64,000 nucleotides of DNA. It comes from Paenibacillus contaminans. GTDB taxonomy: Bacteria > Bacillota > Bacilli > Paenibacillales > NBRC-103111. The stretch is taken from positions 621 through 64,620 of the forward strand of contig NZ_QMFB01000037.1 in NCBI RefSeq assembly GCF_003285015.1, written 5' to 3'. A program made the translations under genes and the position numbers. Position 1 is the first letter of the stretch, and the number at the start of each line of letters is the position of its first letter. This document shows positions 16,818 through 25,096 of the stretch, piece by piece. The notes under the pieces are model-generated. The model ran no database searches. It was not told the DNA's origin and saw only the letters and a program-made list of their open reading frames with translations.

Positions 16818-18792
16818 ATTTTTGTTTCTGACGGTCAATCATCGGGAGGCTTGGATAGAAGGTCGGCTTCACGATGTCGAGCCGCAAGGAGAAGAAGGCA
16901 TTTCGCTGCGCAAAGTGAAGCGATATGCCCTTGAGTACGTGGTCGATTCAAAGAAGCTGCCTCTAGGCTTCTCTTTGACAGATGCCGCTGTTGGTCCATG
17001 CCAAACGCTCTATCTATTGGACGGGAAAGCACGCTTTGTATACAAATACGATCTGCTGGAATCACGCTTCGAGGAATGGATTTGCCTCCATGACTACTGC
17101 GCGGACGAACCGACGGCAATCGCTTATGCGGAAGGCGGAATTATCGTTACTTCTCGAGAAGGTTATAACCGCATGCTACGATTTGCCGAAACTAATAGAC
17201 AGTTGATATGGCGAGTAGGGGAGTCGACTGATGCCAACGGTCAAGCATTCGGCAGTGGTCTTTCTTTTCATCCTGATGAACTCGTAGTCTCATTGGATGG
17301 ATGGCTTTACGTGCTTGATACGGATCGTAAACTTGTCTCTCATTTTGATGCCAACGGGAATCACGTGAAAGATATCGGGGCTGCCGAGCTGAACGGGAAG
17401 CAACCAGTTGCGCTAACCCTATCTCCGGAAGGGTTATTGCATATCCTTGATGTAGCGGACAAACAGATCATCGCGTTCAAAGGCGGCCAGTTTGATTCGG
17501 CATTCCAAATTCCGCTGCAATCTCCTTCCGGACTAGCCATCGACAACTTCAGTTCCTTCTTCGTTGGCGAGAATCGGAAGCCGCATGGCCTGGAGGAAGA
17601 CCGCTTTGTGCATCGGTTTGATAAGCAAGGCATGAGCCAGGAACCGATAGCCGCATATAGAGGCAATGTGGACAGACTGAAGCTCAATGATTGCGGCCGC
17701 TTGTACATCCTCGATCGTGAGAACGGGACGATCACGGGGCTGAAGCTGGAACAGGTTCTTTATCGGAAGTCTGGAAGTCCGCTGTCAACAGGTACATATT
17801 ATACGAAAGCCTTCGATAAGACGAAAGAGGTAGATCGGAAGGCGTGGCACAAGCTGGTGATCGACGCCTGGATTCCTGACGACGCGCAAATCGAAGTGTC
17901 TTACTTTACTTCAAATGAGAACTTGGTGGATGTGGAAGGAATAAACGGTTGGTCGTCCTCGCTCGTGAACCCTAAAGAGCTGCTCATTCGTAACCGCAGC
18001 GAAAGGTATCTATGGGTCCGTATCCAACTCATCGGTAACGGGAATCAATCGCCGATCATCCGCAGCATTCAAGCTGTCTTTCCACGAATCTCTTATTTGC
18101 GTTATTTACCAGCCGTTTATCAAGAGGATGAGGATAACCGTGATTTCCTCGAACGTTTTCTATCGCTGTTCGAGACATTTCTTTCCGCATCGGAACGGCG
18201 TATCGATACCATTGCCCGCTGGTTCGATGCGGACAGTGTATCCGGGGATTTCTTGAGATGGCTCGCATCCTGGCTCGCTGTTGCATACGACGAGAATTGG
18301 CCGGAAGACAGGCTGCGCGGCCTGGTCCGCGAAATTCCTAAGCTATACAGCCAGCGCGGAACAAGAGACGGCATGGAAGAGTTGATCCGCCTCTTTACAG
18401 GCGAGCGTCCCTATATCGTCGAGCATTATCAGCTTAGGTGCGCAGAAGACGAAGCCGTCATTCAACTGCTGGAGCGTTTGTTCGGCAGCGATCCCTATCA
18501 CTTTTGCGTGCTGCTAAAGCCTGGACAAATTCGTACGGAAAGCGAATATGCCACGGTAAGACGCATCGTCGAAACCGAGAAGCCTGCGCATACATGCGGA
18601 GGAGTCACCTTGCTGGAACCATACATCTATCTGGATCAGCACACGTATCTCGGAATCAACACGACGCTTAACAAGCCGGATTCCCGATTCGATTCCAGCA
18701 TCGTTTCGCGCGATTCTGTGCTTTTGAATGATTCGCCTTTCGGCCAAGTTGAGATATCGAGCCTAAGAAGCGCCTACACGGTGCTCGCTTAA
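16795..18792 (+). CDS. Beta-propeller plus phage tail protein I-like fusion
   Basis: About 665 residues from ATG 16795, chosen because GGAGGT sits at 16785-16790; the open frame extends further upstream inside the J-like gene. Residues 20-330 carry NHL/YVTN-like repeats (LYVLDTDRKLVSHFDANGNH, LHILDVADKQIIAF, LYILDRENGTITG), predicting a propeller. From about residue 436 comes a tail-protein-I/gpI-like module (RYLPAVYQEDEDNRDFLERF, WLASWLAVAYDENWPEDRLR, YSQRGTRDGMEELI). gpI proteins link baseplate and fibres; the propeller could bind fibre subunits or carbohydrate. No separate tape-measure protein lies next to it. Confidence 0.8.
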   Translation: MAINEEHEFLFLTVNHREAWIEGRLHDVEPQGEEGISLRKVKRYALEYVVDSKKLPLGFSLTDAAVGPCQTLYLLDGKARFVYKYDLLESRFEEWICLHDYCADEPTAIAYAEGGIIVTSREGYNRMLRFAETNRQLIWRVGESTDANGQAFGSGLSFHPDELVVSLDGWLYVLDTDRKLVSHFDANGNHVKDIGAAELNGKQPVALTLSPEGLLHILDVADKQIIAFKGGQFDSAFQIPLQSPSGLAIDNFSSFFVGENRKPHGLEEDRFVHRFDKQGMSQEPIAAYRGNVDRLKLNDCGRLYILDRENGTITGLKLEQVLYRKSGSPLSTGTYYTKAFDKTKEVDRKAWHKLVIDAWIPDDAQIEVSYFTSNENLVDVEGINGWSSSLVNPKELLIRNRSERYLWVRIQLIGNGNQSPIIRSIQAVFPRISYLRYLPAVYQEDEDNRDFLERFLSLFETFLSASERRIDTIARWFDADSVSGDFLRWLASWLAVAYDENWPEDRLRGLVREIPKLYSQRGTRDGMEELIRLFTGERPYIVEHYQLRCAEDEAVIQLLERLFGSDPYHFCVLLKPGQIRTESEYATVRRIVETEKPAHTCGGVTLLEPYIYLDQHTYLGINTTLNKPDSRFDSSIVSRDSVLLNDSPFGQVEISSLRSAYTVLA

Positions 18793-18816
18793 TTTGTAAA
18801 AGGAGGAACCGGGTTC

Positions 18817-20376
18817 ATGGCCAATCACCAGCTGCACGCCTTCGAAAGAAACCGGTACTATACCGGGAAGCTCATGACGGTGCGAGATTTTCAAACGGAG
18901 CAGCATTATCTGAACGAGAAGCGGCACTTATTGAATCGTTTCATCCATGGGTCCGGCGTCGTTTACGGTTTACAGGTAGAACTGCTTCCGGGAAGTACGG
19001 ACAAACGCGGCATCCTGATTCGCGCGGGAGTCGGGATCGACAGCTGTGGAAGGGAGATTGTCGTAAGCCGGGATTACAATCAGCTTGCGGACATCCGCGA
19101 CATGGATGGGTACCCGGTGGAAATCGACGGTGAGACGACCGTATATCTGCTGCTTAGTTATGAGGAATGCGCCAGAGAGCGTAAGCATGTGCATGCGACA
19201 GCGGGTTGCTGCGATCCTTGCGAGGCAAATAAAATTTTAGAAGGTTTTAATGTTAAGCTGACGACGACCGCACCTGTGCCTAAAGCCGAGCTTTGCTCGC
19301 TGATGATAGATACGAAAGTCGTCTTTCAAAACGATAGTGTTGTCATTGAGCGAACGGCTCCTCTTTATGTGAAACCAGGTGATATTTTCGAAATCGTACT
19401 CTCGGTGACGGTTAAACAAACGATCTCAGGTATTCTGACTTACGAGATCACCGAGCAGCTGCCCTCATCTTTCACGGTGATTCATTCGGACTCCTTGCGC
19501 TTTCAATTGGATAACGCCGTTAAGAATACGAAAGTCGAGAAGAAATATACCGTTCGCGCAGGCAGCAAACCAGGTTCTGGCTCGATCCGTCTTCTGATCT
19601 ATGAACAAGATCCAGCGGATCAAACCGCAAGTACGGTTGAGATTCTTCCCGCAGCTTCCTACTATCAGCGGATGATTGAGGGCTATTTGGCCCAATTATC
19701 AGGCGATGACTCGCATGATCAAAAACCATCCGGCATCGTCCTCGCTGCTTTACAGCTAAGCGCTGCAGGTGCGATCAAGAAGATCGACTCCGGCTCCCGC
19801 TCCTATGTATATAGCAATCCTTACCTGGCCCAGCTTCTCGGCTGCGAGGGAAGGGGTTTCGATCACTTACCTCCTCACGCGCTAACCCATCAAGCCGGAG
19901 GGAGCGATCCGATTGACGTAGGCGGATTGAGCGGCTTACTGTCCGATCCCCAAAAGGTCAGCATCCATTACGACAACGATAAGCAGCTAACGCAAGCAAC
20001 AGGAATCGTATTCGGCGACGGACTATCCGTACAAGAAGCTGATGGCATGGTGCTGGTCAGAGCAGCAATGCAGGTGTATTCGGGCACGGTTGTGATTAGC
20101 CACAGCAGAAGAGGCGCTGTTTTCTTGTCCGATATGATCGACATCGATTTGCCGGAAGGCACGCTTTTTTCCTATGGATTAGAGACGGAAAACGAACTAA
20201 CGCCTGCCAATCCAAGTGAAATCACCGTAAACGCTATCTACTTCAAAGAGGAAAAAAAGCTGCGTTTTCGTATGACAGATAACCGCGCGGCGCGGGAACC
20301 GGCTTCGTTTGCGCTAAAATGGTGGGCGATCCCGAAAACACAAGATTTTGGTACTGTAAATAGCCGGATTCAATAA
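18817..20376 (+). CDS. eCIS-associated baseplate/fibre-like protein A with CC-x2-C cluster
   Basis: 519 residues after a strong AAAGGAGG site. The N-terminal block FERNRYYTGKLMTVRDFQTE followed by YLNEKRHLLNRFIHG is shared with the next gene and is found in eCIS-type loci of Gram-positive bacteria. Residues 131-135 read CCDPC, and the middle contains a beta-rich domain (FEIVLSVTVKQTISG). Near residue 350 comes HALTHQAGGSDPIDVGGLSG, a pattern common in tail-fibre-type proteins. The likely role is a peripheral structural or receptor-binding part; the exact function is unknown. Confidence 0.6.
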   Translation: MANHQLHAFERNRYYTGKLMTVRDFQTEQHYLNEKRHLLNRFIHGSGVVYGLQVELLPGSTDKRGILIRAGVGIDSCGREIVVSRDYNQLADIRDMDGYPVEIDGETTVYLLLSYEECARERKHVHATAGCCDPCEANKILEGFNVKLTTTAPVPKAELCSLMIDTKVVFQNDSVVIERTAPLYVKPGDIFEIVLSVTVKQTISGILTYEITEQLPSSFTVIHSDSLRFQLDNAVKNTKVEKKYTVRAGSKPGSGSIRLLIYEQDPADQTASTVEILPAASYYQRMIEGYLAQLSGDDSHDQKPSGIVLAALQLSAAGAIKKIDSGSRSYVYSNPYLAQLLGCEGRGFDHLPPHALTHQAGGSDPIDVGGLSGLLSDPQKVSIHYDNDKQLTQATGIVFGDGLSVQEADGMVLVRAAMQVYSGTVVISHSRRGAVFLSDMIDIDLPEGTLFSYGLETENELTPANPSEITVNAIYFKEEKKLRFRMTDNRAAREPASFALKWWAIPKTQDFGTVNSRIQ

Positions 20377-20420
20377 GACATTCTCAGGTGATCTGATTTC
20401 GAACGAGGGGGCCTTAGCCT

Positions 20421-22217
20421 ATGACCGATAACCAAAAGCATGTATTTCAGCGAAACAACTATTTTACCGGCAAACTGTTGACGACCCGCGATTTCAAAGA
20501 CGAGCAGCGATATTTCAATGAGAAACGCCATTTATTAAACCGGCTGATTCATGGCTATGGCATTGTTTGGGGGTTAAGGGTAAAAGCCGCCGATAACCAT
20601 GTTCTCCATATCGAGTCAGGGGTAGGGCTTGATGAAGCGGGAAAAGAAATCGTAGTCGGGCAACCTATCGAACCCGATTTACGCGATCTGGATGTGTTTC
20701 CGGCCGGCGCAGAAAACGATCCAGTTCTATACTTGACCTTGGCGTACAAGGATTGTCCGATTGAACCGATGCCTGCGGTCTTGAATGGTTCTTGCTGCCA
20801 CGAAGAATGCGAATCGAACCGGATGGCGGAGGGCTACAATCTCAGGCTTACGAATATTGCTCCAAAAGTCGATAAGCCCGAATGGGCCAGGCATGAAACA
20901 ACGACGCTGTTGCATACGGATAAGTTAGATCTCGTACGCATCGTACCGAGGTGGATTCAAGCGGATGACGCATTCCAGGTCGTTCTCCGTCTGACCGTTC
21001 TTGCGGCAATTCCGGCAGACGAAACGATTGTCGTTCAAGCTGAGGAGCAACTGCCTGACTCCTACACTTATTTATTCAAAGACAATCTGGCGTTTAAGCT
21101 GACGAATGTCGCTGCCGGAACCGTTTTCGAACTCACCTATGTCGTAAGAGCTGGCTTGGCGAAGATGGTCGCGACGATCACTGGCAAATTGCATCTTGAC
21201 GATAATGGTGCGCTTCAAGATCTTGACTCTGCTGGCAGCGATGTCTCCGTCCATTCGCATGAGGAGATTTTCGACCAAATCACAGCACAGCATTTCGCGG
21301 ATCAGCATGAAGGCGGTTGGGTCGCTCCTGAGCAGTCATTCATTTACTTGGCCAAAATCGAGGTAAAAGCGGATCGATCCATTGGAAAAGTTTTGGATTT
21401 TGGGCGCACTTACGTATATAGCAATCCGCTGCTCGCAAAGCTTTTCGGTCTCGAAGACTCCTTCGAAGGGAAGCTATTGCGCCACGGTTTAAGCCATCAA
21501 GAAGGCGGCTCAGACGAAATCAATGTTTCGAATCTGTCCGGCGTGCTGACCGAACCGCAAAAGGTGGCCGTGACCGACGCTGGCGGAACCGTCATAACCG
21601 CTGCAAGCATTCAGTTTGTGGGCGATGGGGTTTCGGTAGCTCAGAACGATAATGTTGCTGTAGTTACCATTCCTGGTAAGGGGGCAGAGCCTGTTCAAGT
21701 CAACGATGTCATAACGGGTCGGGTCCTTTTCAAAGAGGTGAAGGCAAACGGTACACGTATTTCCCCGGAAATTGAGCTGCCTATAAAAGAACCTTGCGCC
21801 ATTAACCTTGCCGTCGAATATATTTCCAAAAAGTCGCAGTTTGGCGTTATGGGCCGCCTGATTGATAAAGACGTTAACTTGACCGCGATATACGATTTGA
21901 AGAAATTTACGTTCCAAATCCTGCTGCAAGACCAGCGTTCTAACAACGACGAAGCCGCGATAACATACATGATCCGATATTGGGTCATTCCGCCATCGGT
22001 GAACAAGGATGATATGACCGCTGACGGAGATGATCTCTGGTACAGAGAATATGTGCTGAGCCGGCTGATCTTGTATCGTGGGCGGACATCGGATCAACTA
22101 TCGATAGATCCGTTGCTGAAGCCGATTGGCAGAGATAACTTGGAAAAATTGTTGGCTAGATTAGCCGAAGATGAGCTTGTCAAAAAGACCGAAGGCTCGG
22201 TATTTATCGCAATCTGA
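20421..22217 (+). CDS. eCIS-associated baseplate/fibre-like protein B, paralogue of A
   Basis: 598 residues, paralogous to the preceding protein over most of its length: FQRNNYFTGKLLTTRDFKDE, then NEKRHLLNRLIHG; CCHEEC at residues 125-130; HGLSHQEGGSDEINVSNLSG. It has an extra C-terminal 60-residue alpha-helical tail (IDPLLKPIGRDNLEKLLARL). The duplicated pair suggests a hetero-oligomer or alternative fibres. The DNA encoding this tail is partly repeated downstream of the toxin gene (24208-24300). The gene starts with ATG 20421 after a GAGGGGG stretch. Confidence 0.6.
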   Translation: MTDNQKHVFQRNNYFTGKLLTTRDFKDEQRYFNEKRHLLNRLIHGYGIVWGLRVKAADNHVLHIESGVGLDEAGKEIVVGQPIEPDLRDLDVFPAGAENDPVLYLTLAYKDCPIEPMPAVLNGSCCHEECESNRMAEGYNLRLTNIAPKVDKPEWARHETTTLLHTDKLDLVRIVPRWIQADDAFQVVLRLTVLAAIPADETIVVQAEEQLPDSYTYLFKDNLAFKLTNVAAGTVFELTYVVRAGLAKMVATITGKLHLDDNGALQDLDSAGSDVSVHSHEEIFDQITAQHFADQHEGGWVAPEQSFIYLAKIEVKADRSIGKVLDFGRTYVYSNPLLAKLFGLEDSFEGKLLRHGLSHQEGGSDEINVSNLSGVLTEPQKVAVTDAGGTVITAASIQFVGDGVSVAQNDNVAVVTIPGKGAEPVQVNDVITGRVLFKEVKANGTRISPEIELPIKEPCAINLAVEYISKKSQFGVMGRLIDKDVNLTAIYDLKKFTFQILLQDQRSNNDEAAITYMIRYWVIPPSVNKDDMTADGDDLWYREYVLSRLILYRGRTSDQLSIDPLLKPIGRDNLEKLLARLAEDELVKKTEGSVFIAI

Positions 22218-22332
22218 CAACTAGAACCGCTTTGAATCTCACCATGAAACGACCGTTGATCACGATTAGGAAAAGGTTGTTGCCGAATAACTTCACCACT
22301 TGCTCAAAATATTTTTTTCGGGAGTGGTCCCA

Positions 22333-24195
22333 ATGAGTAGAGCAATGGAAGTACAAACTCGATCCCGCTCCACGGTGAGTAGAGGAGAGGCCCGGACATC
22401 CAAACCGACAATGTGGGTTCAGGCCAAGCTTACGATGAATCAGCCAGGAGACCCCTATGAGCGGGAAGCGGATCGTGTTGCGGATCAAGTGATGCAAATG
22501 CCTTCGTATACTTCATTAAAATCCGACAAATTGGCCAGCCAGATACTTCGCAAACCCGCGGGCGATGCTATGTCCAATCTATCGGTGCCAACCGATTTCG
22601 ATCAGGTAATAGCAGGGCTTCGCACGGAGGGAGCACCTTTGCAGTCGAACAGCCGTAAGTTCTTCGAAACTCGTTTTGGCACCGGTTTTGACAATGTGCG
22701 CATCCATGCCGGCGGGCGCGCTGCGGGAGCGGCAGCCTTGATTGGTGCAAGGGCCTTTACATTCGGAACCGATATTGTTTTCGGGAATGGAGAATACGCA
22801 CCGCAAACCACGGATGGACAACGTTTACTGGCCCATGAGCTGACCCATGTGCTCCAGCAAGGAAAGTCGACGTGGCTTACTCAAACCACCGATGGCATGC
22901 TTCAAAGGGACTCGCTCCCTGAAGATTCAACCAGACTGCCCGCCGACCCCGATGCGTTTCACGGCATCTCCCTTTATTTCACGCAAAATAACTTACCCTT
23001 TAATGTCATGGTCCCCAACAATAGCAATATTCGTATGGGGAATTACATCTTGGCCCCGAATGTGCGCAATCCGGTTGAAGGTACGCCCCGAGTTATGTAC
23101 TATATCGCTTATCGTACTGATGCTAGACGCAACGAGTACGTAGTCGGTCCGGACTCCTTGGACTTATTTCTAAAACATCATTCAGCCTACCAATTCACCG
23201 GAAACCTGTCCTATTCTAGAGGGGAGCCCCGCCCATACGAGGTGGAGTATGCCCGATTTATCGACGCTATGTTCCGTGGAGATGTTAGCGGTGCAAAAGA
23301 ATCATGGATCCTTTCTTGGGAAGCGGCTATGCAAGATTCGGCTTGGTGGGAGCAGGCTATAATGTCAACTGCAGGTGGCCTAGTGGCAAGCGAATCCAGC
23401 GTAGTTACTCGGCCGCCTACACCGCCCCCTACGCTACGGTTAATCCTGGGTGGCGGGAGGGCAGCAGTGCCTCTCGCAGAACCCCCATTAGCTACAGGGT
23501 TTGGGACTCAAGGCGGCGCAGCCCTTCAAGCAAGTCCGGTAGCCTTAGCGCAACCGGTCGCCCCGCCTCTGCGGCTTGTTCCACCACTTCCTGCCCAAAC
23601 TCCGCCTGTTCCGATTGGGCCGTCAGCACAGGCAGTAGCAGCAGCGTTTGGTACAGCCACGTTATCGGTCACCAATACTTCAACGCAGGCCTTTCCTGTT
23701 GATCAAAAGGTCCGTCGTTGTCAGGAACGATACCCGGGGGCGATACCTATCCACTGGCCTATGCCGCTTTGGCATTTTGAGAAGGGGATCAACGATCCTG
23801 GATCTCGACCCGAGTCCAGCCGTTTTGACTTGCCCGACCAACCACTATTAGTAAAGATTGGAAGCTCACTTTACAACCCATCGCGTCCGGAAATCGGGAG
23901 GTACCGAACTCGGATTGAAGGGCCGCCATTCAACTTAACAGTGCCCTTGGGGTGGCCGATCCATCACAAGTGGCCGCTCTTTCTAGGCGGCCCTGGCGAC
24001 ACCGAACTGGCAGAAGGCGAGTATGACGCAAATGGCAATATACTGGCGCCGCCGAACCTGGTCGTAATTTCCCCTCAAGCACATGAAGCCTGGCATAAGT
24101 TTCTCTCGCTTCAGCCTTTAGGTCCATACCCAGGCATGGGACCTAGCAATAGTACACCCGACGGGACCCTGTTTTGTGTCATTGAGCTCATGTAA
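22333..24195 (+). CDS. DUF4157 (eCIScore) protein with candidate HNH-type nuclease C-terminus; putative cargo toxin
   Basis: About 620 residues from ATG 22333, preceded by GGGAGTGG; an upstream TTG at 22300 has no ribosome site. The N-terminal part contains DPYEREADRVADQVM and, near residue 168, HELTHVLQQ with the HExxH signature, which together define DUF4157, a domain linked to eCIS loci and their cargo. A Pro/Ala-rich, probably flexible stretch follows (about residues 350-450). The C-terminal 100 residues show WPIHHKWPLFLGG, then ILAPPNLVVISPQAHEAWHK, a spacing of H-H, N and H-x2-WH that suggests an HNH/treble-clef nuclease such as those of polymorphic toxins. The N-terminal domain may direct loading or self-process; the C-terminus would be the killing part. 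No immunity gene follows directly. Confidence 0.72.
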   Translation: MSRAMEVQTRSRSTVSRGEARTSKPTMWVQAKLTMNQPGDPYEREADRVADQVMQMPSYTSLKSDKLASQILRKPAGDAMSNLSVPTDFDQVIAGLRTEGAPLQSNSRKFFETRFGTGFDNVRIHAGGRAAGAAALIGARAFTFGTDIVFGNGEYAPQTTDGQRLLAHELTHVLQQGKSTWLTQTTDGMLQRDSLPEDSTRLPADPDAFHGISLYFTQNNLPFNVMVPNNSNIRMGNYILAPNVRNPVEGTPRVMYYIAYRTDARRNEYVVGPDSLDLFLKHHSAYQFTGNLSYSRGEPRPYEVEYARFIDAMFRGDVSGAKESWILSWEAAMQDSAWWEQAIMSTAGGLVASESSVVTRPPTPPPTLRLILGGGRAAVPLAEPPLATGFGTQGGAALQASPVALAQPVAPPLRLVPPLPAQTPPVPIGPSAQAVAAAFGTATLSVTNTSTQAFPVDQKVRRCQERYPGAIPIHWPMPLWHFEKGINDPGSRPESSRFDLPDQPLLVKIGSSLYNPSRPEIGRYRTRIEGPPFNLTVPLGWPIHHKWPLFLGGPGDTELAEGEYDANGNILAPPNLVVISPQAHEAWHKFLSLQPLGPYPGMGPSNSTPDGTLFCVIELM

Positions 24196-24207
24196 TAGGG
24201 TAAATTA

Positions 24208-24300
24208 GAGCCGGCTGATCTTGTATCGTGGGCGAACCTCAGAAATCCGTTGTTGCAGATAATCGGCAGAGATGACTTGGAGAAAAATTTGGTATCAAAT
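24208..24300 (+). pseudogene. Relic of the 3' end of the eCIS protein B gene, downstream of the toxin gene
   Basis: 27 bases at 24208-24234 are identical to 22058-22084 inside the protein B gene, and the match continues with indels (ATCCGTTG, ATCGGCAGAGAT, ACTTGGAGAAA) to about 24290, corresponding to 22111-22150. No open frame is kept. The copy lies 12 bp after the toxin stop. It suggests that the toxin gene was inserted into, or exchanged within, a locus that once had another B-type gene. Confidence 0.75.
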
Positions 24301-24334
24301 ACGATACTATTTAATTGACCGAAAGCATCGGCAA

Positions 24335-24371
24335 AAAAGCTCCAGTGGGAAAACTTCCCCCCGGAGCTTTT
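24335..24371 (+). terminator. Terminator of the eCIS operon
   Basis: AAAGCTCC at 24336-24343 pairs with GGAGCTTT at 24363-24370, with an inner GGGAA/TTCCC stem and a short T run. It lies 140 bp after the last eCIS gene. Confidence 0.6.
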
Positions 24372-24387
24372 AGCATTGATAAGAAAC

Positions 24388-24412
24388 AAGCACCCTCAGA
24401 ATGAAGGTGCTT
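24388..24412 (-). terminator. Terminator of the ABC exporter operon
   Basis: AAGCACC at 24388-24394 and GGTGCTT at 24406-24412 form a 7-bp stem just downstream of the minus-strand ABC gene; on that strand it is followed by a T-rich tract. Confidence 0.65.
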
Positions 24413-24417
24413 ATTCG

Positions 24418-25095
24418 TTAATAAATAATCAATCCATCTTTCATCGTGATGACATGGTCTGCATAAGAGAGCATTTCTTCATCATGCGTCACGAGTAAGG
24501 TTGTAATGTTAAATTCTTTCGTCAAATTACGGATGAGTATCATGACATCCTTGGATCTTTTGGAGTCTAGACTTGCAGTGGGCTCATCAGCAAATAGCAT
24601 TTTTGGCTTGTGGATGATGGCACGACCAATCGCAACCCGCTGTTTCTCCCCACCCGACAATGAGGCTGGATAGGCGTCTTTACGATGATCCATTCCGACC
24701 AATTTGAGTACCTTTATGACTTCTTCTTTTTGCTCGCGTTTACTCATTTTGGTCTCTGACACATGAAGCATCAGCATGAGCTGATCTTCTACGGTAAGGA
24801 AGGGCACGAGATGAGAGGATTGAAAAATAAATCCGAACTGACTGGCGCGTATTTTGCGAATCCCTTCTTGTGTCATGTCGGTCATGTTCTTTCCCTCGAA
24901 AATGACTTGTCCACCAGATGCGCGCTGAAGACCTGCTGCGATCGTTAGAAGCGTGCTTTTTCCAGAACCTGAAGCACCTACGAGAGCCGTTATTTCCCCT
25001 TGTTGTTGGGAAAGATTGATCCCGTTTAATACTTGTTCGTTGACTTCGCCATTCGTAAATGTTTTTCGGACGTCTTGTATTGTGAAGGTAGTCAT
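24418..25095 (-). CDS. ABC exporter ATP-binding protein (HrtA/MacB/LolD-like)
   Basis: 225 residues from ATG at 25095, chosen because AAGGAG precedes it; the frame extends upstream without a ribosome site. It has Walker A (GASGSGKST), Q-loop, the signature LSGGEKQ, Walker B (MLFADEP) and the H-loop (LVTHDEE). Members of this family energise MacB/FtsX-type permeases that export haem, peptides or lipoproteins. It follows the permease gene by 1 bp, so the two form one operon. Length and gene order resemble haem-detoxifying HrtAB, but no haem-sensing system is nearby, so the substrate is open. Confidence 0.88.
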   Translation of the reverse strand: MTTFTIQDVRKTFTNGEVNEQVLNGINLSQQQGEITALVGASGSGKSTLLTIAAGLQRASGGQVIFEGKNMTDMTQEGIRKIRASQFGFIFQSSHLVPFLTVEDQLMLMLHVSETKMSKREQKEEVIKVLKLVGMDHRKDAYPASLSGGEKQRVAIGRAIIHKPKMLFADEPTASLDSKRSKDVMILIRNLTKEFNITTLLVTHDEEMLSYADHVITMKDGLIIY

Positions 25096-25096
25096 A

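Noticed and set aside
992..24195. Interpretation of the cluster as a prophage or an R-type tailocin
   Set aside because: No capsid, portal, terminase, integrase, holin or endolysin gene is present, while the eCIS-specific ATPase, DUF4255 and DUF4157 genes are.
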